Below are positions 7,431 through 10,016 of a stretch of 10,016 bases of DNA, piece after piece. The stretch covers positions 1 through 10,016 of the forward strand of contig CAYRRA010000164.1 in the NCBI GenBank assembly GCA_964426355.1, written 5' to 3'. The notes beneath the pieces were generated by a model that saw only the letters and a program-made list of their open reading frames with translations, did not search any database and was not told where the DNA came from. Every line of letters begins with the position of its first letter. The first letter of the stretch is position 1. This DNA is from JAJFTV01 sp964426355. Lineage in GTDB: Bacteria; Chloroflexota; Anaerolineae; Anaerolineales; Anaerolineaceae. The position numbers and the translations under genes are program-made.

Positions 7431-7454
7431 GGTATCGTTACCGGTATCGTTACC
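7431..7454. promoter_or_regulatory. Tandem LacI-type operator, two abutting copies of GGTATCGTTACC
   Basis: GGTATCGTTACC occurs at 7431-7442 and again, with no gap, at 7443-7454. Each copy is a near-perfect palindrome centred on CpG, with one mismatched pair beside the centre. LacI-family operators are typically palindromes with a central CpG. The junction forms a further palindrome, TACCGGTA (7439-7446), also centred on CpG. The repeat begins four bases downstream of the predicted -10 box and covers the expected transcription start, a place where binding would repress. I found no other full copy in the window. Binding by the adjacent repressor is inference. Confidence 0.7.
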
Positions 7455-7457
7455 GCT

Positions 7458-7486
7458 ATTATTACATATTCTCATGCAAATGTCAA
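7458..7486 (-). promoter_or_regulatory. Promoter of lacI and probably of the whole minus-strand operon
   Basis: On the minus strand a perfect -35 box TTGACA (7486-7481) is followed by exactly 17 bases and a -10 box AATAAT (7463-7458), which matches TATAAT at five of six positions. Transcription would begin near 7450, about 50 bases before the lacI start codon and inside the tandem repeat at 7431-7454. The boxes and spacing are read directly; activity is inferred. This is the strongest sigma-70-like promoter in the window. Confidence 0.75.
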
Positions 7487-7489
7487 TAT

Positions 7490-7507
7490 GATTCGCTGTT
7501 TCGAATC
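7490..7507. promoter_or_regulatory. Small dyad just upstream of the lacI -35 box
   Basis: GATTCG and CGAATC form six perfect pairs around CTGTTT, an 18-base dyad beginning four bases beyond the -35 box of the lacI promoter. Its size and place in the divergent control region would suit a regulator site, for example for an activator or for the adjacent response regulator. A dyad of this length can arise by chance, so support is weak. Confidence 0.25.
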
Positions 7508-7604
7508 GAATTAGTATCGACCCCCCATCATTGATCCCCAGCTTCCTCTGTACTTTGAAGAACGAATGGATTCTTAAAAAATGGGGTGGGTACAGCAAAT
7601 CCTG

Positions 7605-7610
7605 TATAAT
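7605..7610 (+). promoter_or_regulatory. Putative -10 box of the histidine kinase gene
   Basis: A perfect TATAAT lies 25 bases before the kinase start codon at 7636. The expected -35 position (about 7581-7588) holds ATGGGGTG, which does not resemble TTGACA, and an A-rich run precedes it. Expression may be weak or need an activator. The short leader and the absence of a purine-rich ribosome site before either candidate ATG suggest poor or leaderless-like translation. Confidence 0.4.
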
Positions 7611-7635
7611 AAATTAATCAGCCTTTTTCTACAAC

Positions 7636-9975
7636 ATGCTTCATACTACGATGAACCCCCCTTTTAAAAAACACCTGAACAGCATACGCAGCCGTCTATT
7701 CGCCTCATTGGTATTGATGGCTGTGCTCCCTGCAGCAGCCTTTAGCGCAGTCTCGGGGTTTGTTGGGATTTCTAAAGGTAAGGAACAGGCGATCAATCAA
7801 CTTGAATCGATTTCTCGATTGAAAGAATCTGAGCTGAATACCTGGGTCACAGAAATGCAGAATCTCCTTACCGCATTGACCATCGAAAATCGTACTAAGG
7901 AAGATTTGTGTGAGGTTTTGAGCACAGATATTGAAAGGGTTACGACCCTGGAATCTTATTATCGTTTACATGAATACTTTACGCAAATTTATAAGAAAAC
8001 TTCACGTTTTGAGGAGTTATTCTTGGTTAACCCTCGCCGAATCGTTGTTTTTTCAACCAACCTGGTACGCGAAGGGAAGATGGATGATCCAGACAGTCAA
8101 ATATATCTGCGTGAAGGTCTAAAAGGTGATTTTGTCAATCCTCCTGCCTACGGTCTCTCAGAAGAGAAAAGCACCATCGTTGTAGTGCACCCAATCCATG
8201 ACATAGATGGAAATGCAATAGGTATTCTAGCCGGGCGTGTAAGCACAACAATCATGGTCGATATCATGCAAGATAGAACTGGATTGGGTCAAACTGGAGA
8301 AACCTATCTGGTAATGGATAATTACCTTCCTCTTACCACGCTCCTTTTTCCTGGTGTGAAACATAGATTGTTCACCGAAGCAACTCAAATCACAATTGAA
8401 AAAAAGGTTAATGGATCCGGGGTTTACAGAAATTACCAGGGCATTGAAGTGATCGGCGTTTACCACTGGCTACCAAAACTCCAAGTGGCATTGATTGCTG
8501 AACAACACAAATCTGAAGCACTGGATGTCACATATACTACTTTAAGCATGTACGTTGCGGTGGTAATGGTAGCGATTGTTATTGCTGGTCTGGTTTCTTT
8601 CTTATTAGGGCAAAGCATTGTTACCCCACTCAGTCAATTGGTCGGCTGGGTGGGGCAGATGGGTCGACAAAAAAAAGAGACAATTCCTCTCATGGAGCGA
8701 GAAGACGAAATTGGTATCCTTGCTCAAGCATTTGCAGACAAGGATAACCAGTTAAGCAGTCTGATTTGTAAGCTTGATCAAGAGGTCCAGGAACGCACAA
8801 AGGCATTAGGGCAACGTGCAGTACAGTTGGAGACAATAGCCCAGATTAGTCGCGGAATCACTTCTATACTTGATATCGATGATTTACTTCAGCGCGTCGT
8901 CGATTTGATCCGCATTTCTTTTAACTATTATTACGTGGGCATTTTCTTGATCGATAGAGAATCCAATCAGCTTGTTTTTCAAGTCGGTACAGAAAATCTG
9001 CAAAATCAGTTTAAAGAAAAAAAAATAGCCTTTAGTATTAATTCTGAAAGCTTAAACGGACTGGCAGCATTATCGGGGGAACCACTTATTGTTAATGATA
9101 CGTTGAATAACCCAAGCTTTTTTCAACTTGACTTATTGGCTGAAACTCGTTCTGAATTGGTGGTCCCACTGAAAGTAGGTGACCGCGTCATAGGAACGTT
9201 GGATGTTCAGAGTGTTGAAAAAGATTCATTCGATTCTGAAATCATACAAGTTATGCAAAGCTTAAGTGCACAAGTTGCTATAGCAATAGAAAATGCAAAT
9301 CTGTATAGCCATAACCGCGCCATCGCAGTTGTTGAGGAACGAACCCGACTTGCTCGCGAATTACATGACTCGGTAACACAATCTCTCTATACGTTAATTC
9401 TCTTTTCAGGCGCAGGACAAGAGCAAGCGCAAAAAGGCGATTTAGAGGGTATCCTTCGCCATTTGATCAGAATCGAAGAAGTTGCAAAACAAGCCCTCAA
9501 AGAAATGCGGCTGTTATTGTTTGAATTAAGGTCTCCAATGCTAGATGCAAAAGGCTTGACAGGAGCGCTCAAACAGCGCCTTGAGGCAGTGGAAAAGAGA
9601 TCAGGCATTACAACTCAATTGGTCATCGCTGATGATCTACACCTACCCCTTTCTATCGAGGAAGATTTCTACCGCATTGCCCAAGAAGCATTGAACAATG
9701 CATTAAAACACGCAAAAGCTCAAACTGTTGTAGTTCGTGTGCTTAAACAGGATAATACCGCAATATTGGAGGTATGCGATGATGGCATCGGGTTTGATTG
9801 CCAGGTTGCCAGAGAGAGAGGAGGTATGGGACTAACTGGTATGCAGGAACGTGCTGAAAGCCTAAATGGATGCATGATCATTACATCTACACCAGGGAAA
9901 GGTACTTGTGTACGCGTGATCGTATCGTCTTTATGTCAAGATGACTCCAATATGGCTGAGGAGGTTGGTGGATGA
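7636..9975 (+). CDS. Membrane sensor histidine kinase, NarL/DegS type (Cache-like sensor, HAMP, GAF, HisKA_3, HATPase_c)
   Basis: Senses a signal across the membrane and phosphorylates its partner response regulator. The 779 residues hold a membrane helix (about 22-43), a roughly 250-residue extracytoplasmic region resembling a double Cache sensor (about 45-295, with IVVVHPIHDIDGNAIGILAG at 181-200), a second helix (about 303-325), a HAMP linker (about 326-375, PLSQL and EDEIG), a coiled coil (about 370-400) and a GAF domain (about 405-555). The HisKA_3 dimerisation region has phosphoacceptor His577 in RLARELHDSVTQSL. The HATPase domain has the N box EALNNALKHA (684-693), DDGIGF (715-720) and GGMGLTGMQERA (729-740). 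The start is uncertain: ATG 7636 and ATG 7651 both lack a clear ribosome site; the first is used. The stop overlaps the next gene by three bases. The signal is unknown. Confidence 0.94.
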   Translation: MLHTTMNPPFKKHLNSIRSRLFASLVLMAVLPAAAFSAVSGFVGISKGKEQAINQLESISRLKESELNTWVTEMQNLLTALTIENRTKEDLCEVLSTDIERVTTLESYYRLHEYFTQIYKKTSRFEELFLVNPRRIVVFSTNLVREGKMDDPDSQIYLREGLKGDFVNPPAYGLSEEKSTIVVVHPIHDIDGNAIGILAGRVSTTIMVDIMQDRTGLGQTGETYLVMDNYLPLTTLLFPGVKHRLFTEATQITIEKKVNGSGVYRNYQGIEVIGVYHWLPKLQVALIAEQHKSEALDVTYTTLSMYVAVVMVAIVIAGLVSFLLGQSIVTPLSQLVGWVGQMGRQKKETIPLMEREDEIGILAQAFADKDNQLSSLICKLDQEVQERTKALGQRAVQLETIAQISRGITSILDIDDLLQRVVDLIRISFNYYYVGIFLIDRESNQLVFQVGTENLQNQFKEKKIAFSINSESLNGLAALSGEPLIVNDTLNNPSFFQLDLLAETRSELVVPLKVGDRVIGTLDVQSVEKDSFDSEIIQVMQSLSAQVAIAIENANLYSHNRAIAVVEERTRLARELHDSVTQSLYTLILFSGAGQEQAQKGDLEGILRHLIRIEEVAKQALKEMRLLLFELRSPMLDAKGLTGALKQRLEAVEKRSGITTQLVIADDLHLPLSIEEDFYRIAQEALNNALKHAKAQTVVVRVLKQDNTAILEVCDDGIGFDCQVARERGGMGLTGMQERAESLNGCMIITSTPGKGTCVRVIVSSLCQDDSNMAEEVGG

Positions 9976-10016
9976 AAGAGCAGGTTTGTATTCGTATACT
10001 AATCGTAGATGATCAT
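9972..10016 (+). CDS. Response regulator, N-terminal 15 residues only; partner of the upstream kinase
   Basis: Only MKEQVCIRILIVDDH is visible before the window ends. A first beta strand followed by the acidic pair Asp13-Asp14 is how a CheY-like receiver domain begins, and the ILIVDDH form is common in NarL/FixJ-type regulators. The start ATG overlaps the kinase stop codon in an ATGA arrangement and has a strong AGGAGG at 9959-9964, seven bases upstream, inside the kinase gene. This implies translational coupling and a cognate kinase-regulator pair. A LuxR-type DNA-binding output domain is expected from the HisKA_3 kinase class but is not in view. Confidence 0.88.
   Translation, partial: MKEQVCIRILIVDDH

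Noticed and set aside
7431..7454. Start of a CRISPR or satellite array
   Set aside because: There are only two abutting 12-base copies with no spacers. The position over a promoter start and the CpG-centred symmetry fit an operator.
7523..7586. Long-range pairing of CCCCAT (7523-7528) with ATGGGG (7581-7586) before the kinase gene
   Set aside because: Only six bases pair across a 52-base loop. This is expected by chance in a C-run and G-run context.

Overview
The window looks like a chromosomal sugar-utilisation locus from a free-living bacterium, most probably a member of the Chloroflexota such as Anaerolineae. This placement is inference. It rests on the moderate base composition, a short-type (class I) xylose isomerase, a CUT1 importer with an unlinked ATPase, and a large membrane-bound NarL-type histidine kinase. 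I could not run a phylogenetic test. There are no mobile-element genes, tRNAs, rRNAs or CRISPR arrays, and no gene-free stretch exceeds about 235 bases.

Positions 7401 down to 1 (minus strand) hold six genes in one direction. In transcription order they are a LacI-family repressor, a lipoprotein sugar-binding protein, two ABC permeases (MalF-like then MalG-like), a glycoside hydrolase family 3 enzyme, and the first 233 codons of xylA, which is cut by the window edge. The logic is coherent. A short xylo-oligosaccharide is captured outside the cell, imported through the two permeases (ATPase encoded elsewhere), cut to xylose in the cytoplasm by the GH3 enzyme, and isomerised to xylulose by XylA. 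The assignment to xylose comes from xylA; the transporter genes alone would not fix the substrate.

The control region at 7402-7635 separates this group from a divergent plus-strand pair. A near-consensus promoter (TTGACA, 17 bases, AATAAT) faces lacI. A perfect 12-bp tandem repeat, GGTATCGTTACC twice, lies just downstream of its -10 box, where a repressor would block transcription. The gaps between lacI and the binding-protein gene and between that gene and the first permease hold four inverted repeats of 11 to 13 paired bases. None has a following T-tract, so mRNA processing, stabilisation or attenuation fits better than simple termination.

From 7636 to the end lies a two-component system: a 779-residue histidine kinase (two membrane segments, extracytoplasmic sensor, HAMP, GAF, HisKA_3 and HATPase) whose stop codon overlaps the start of a response regulator, of which only 15 codons are visible. 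I see no wholly new system here. The features most worth testing are the tandem operator and the cluster of stem-loops flanking the binding-protein gene.
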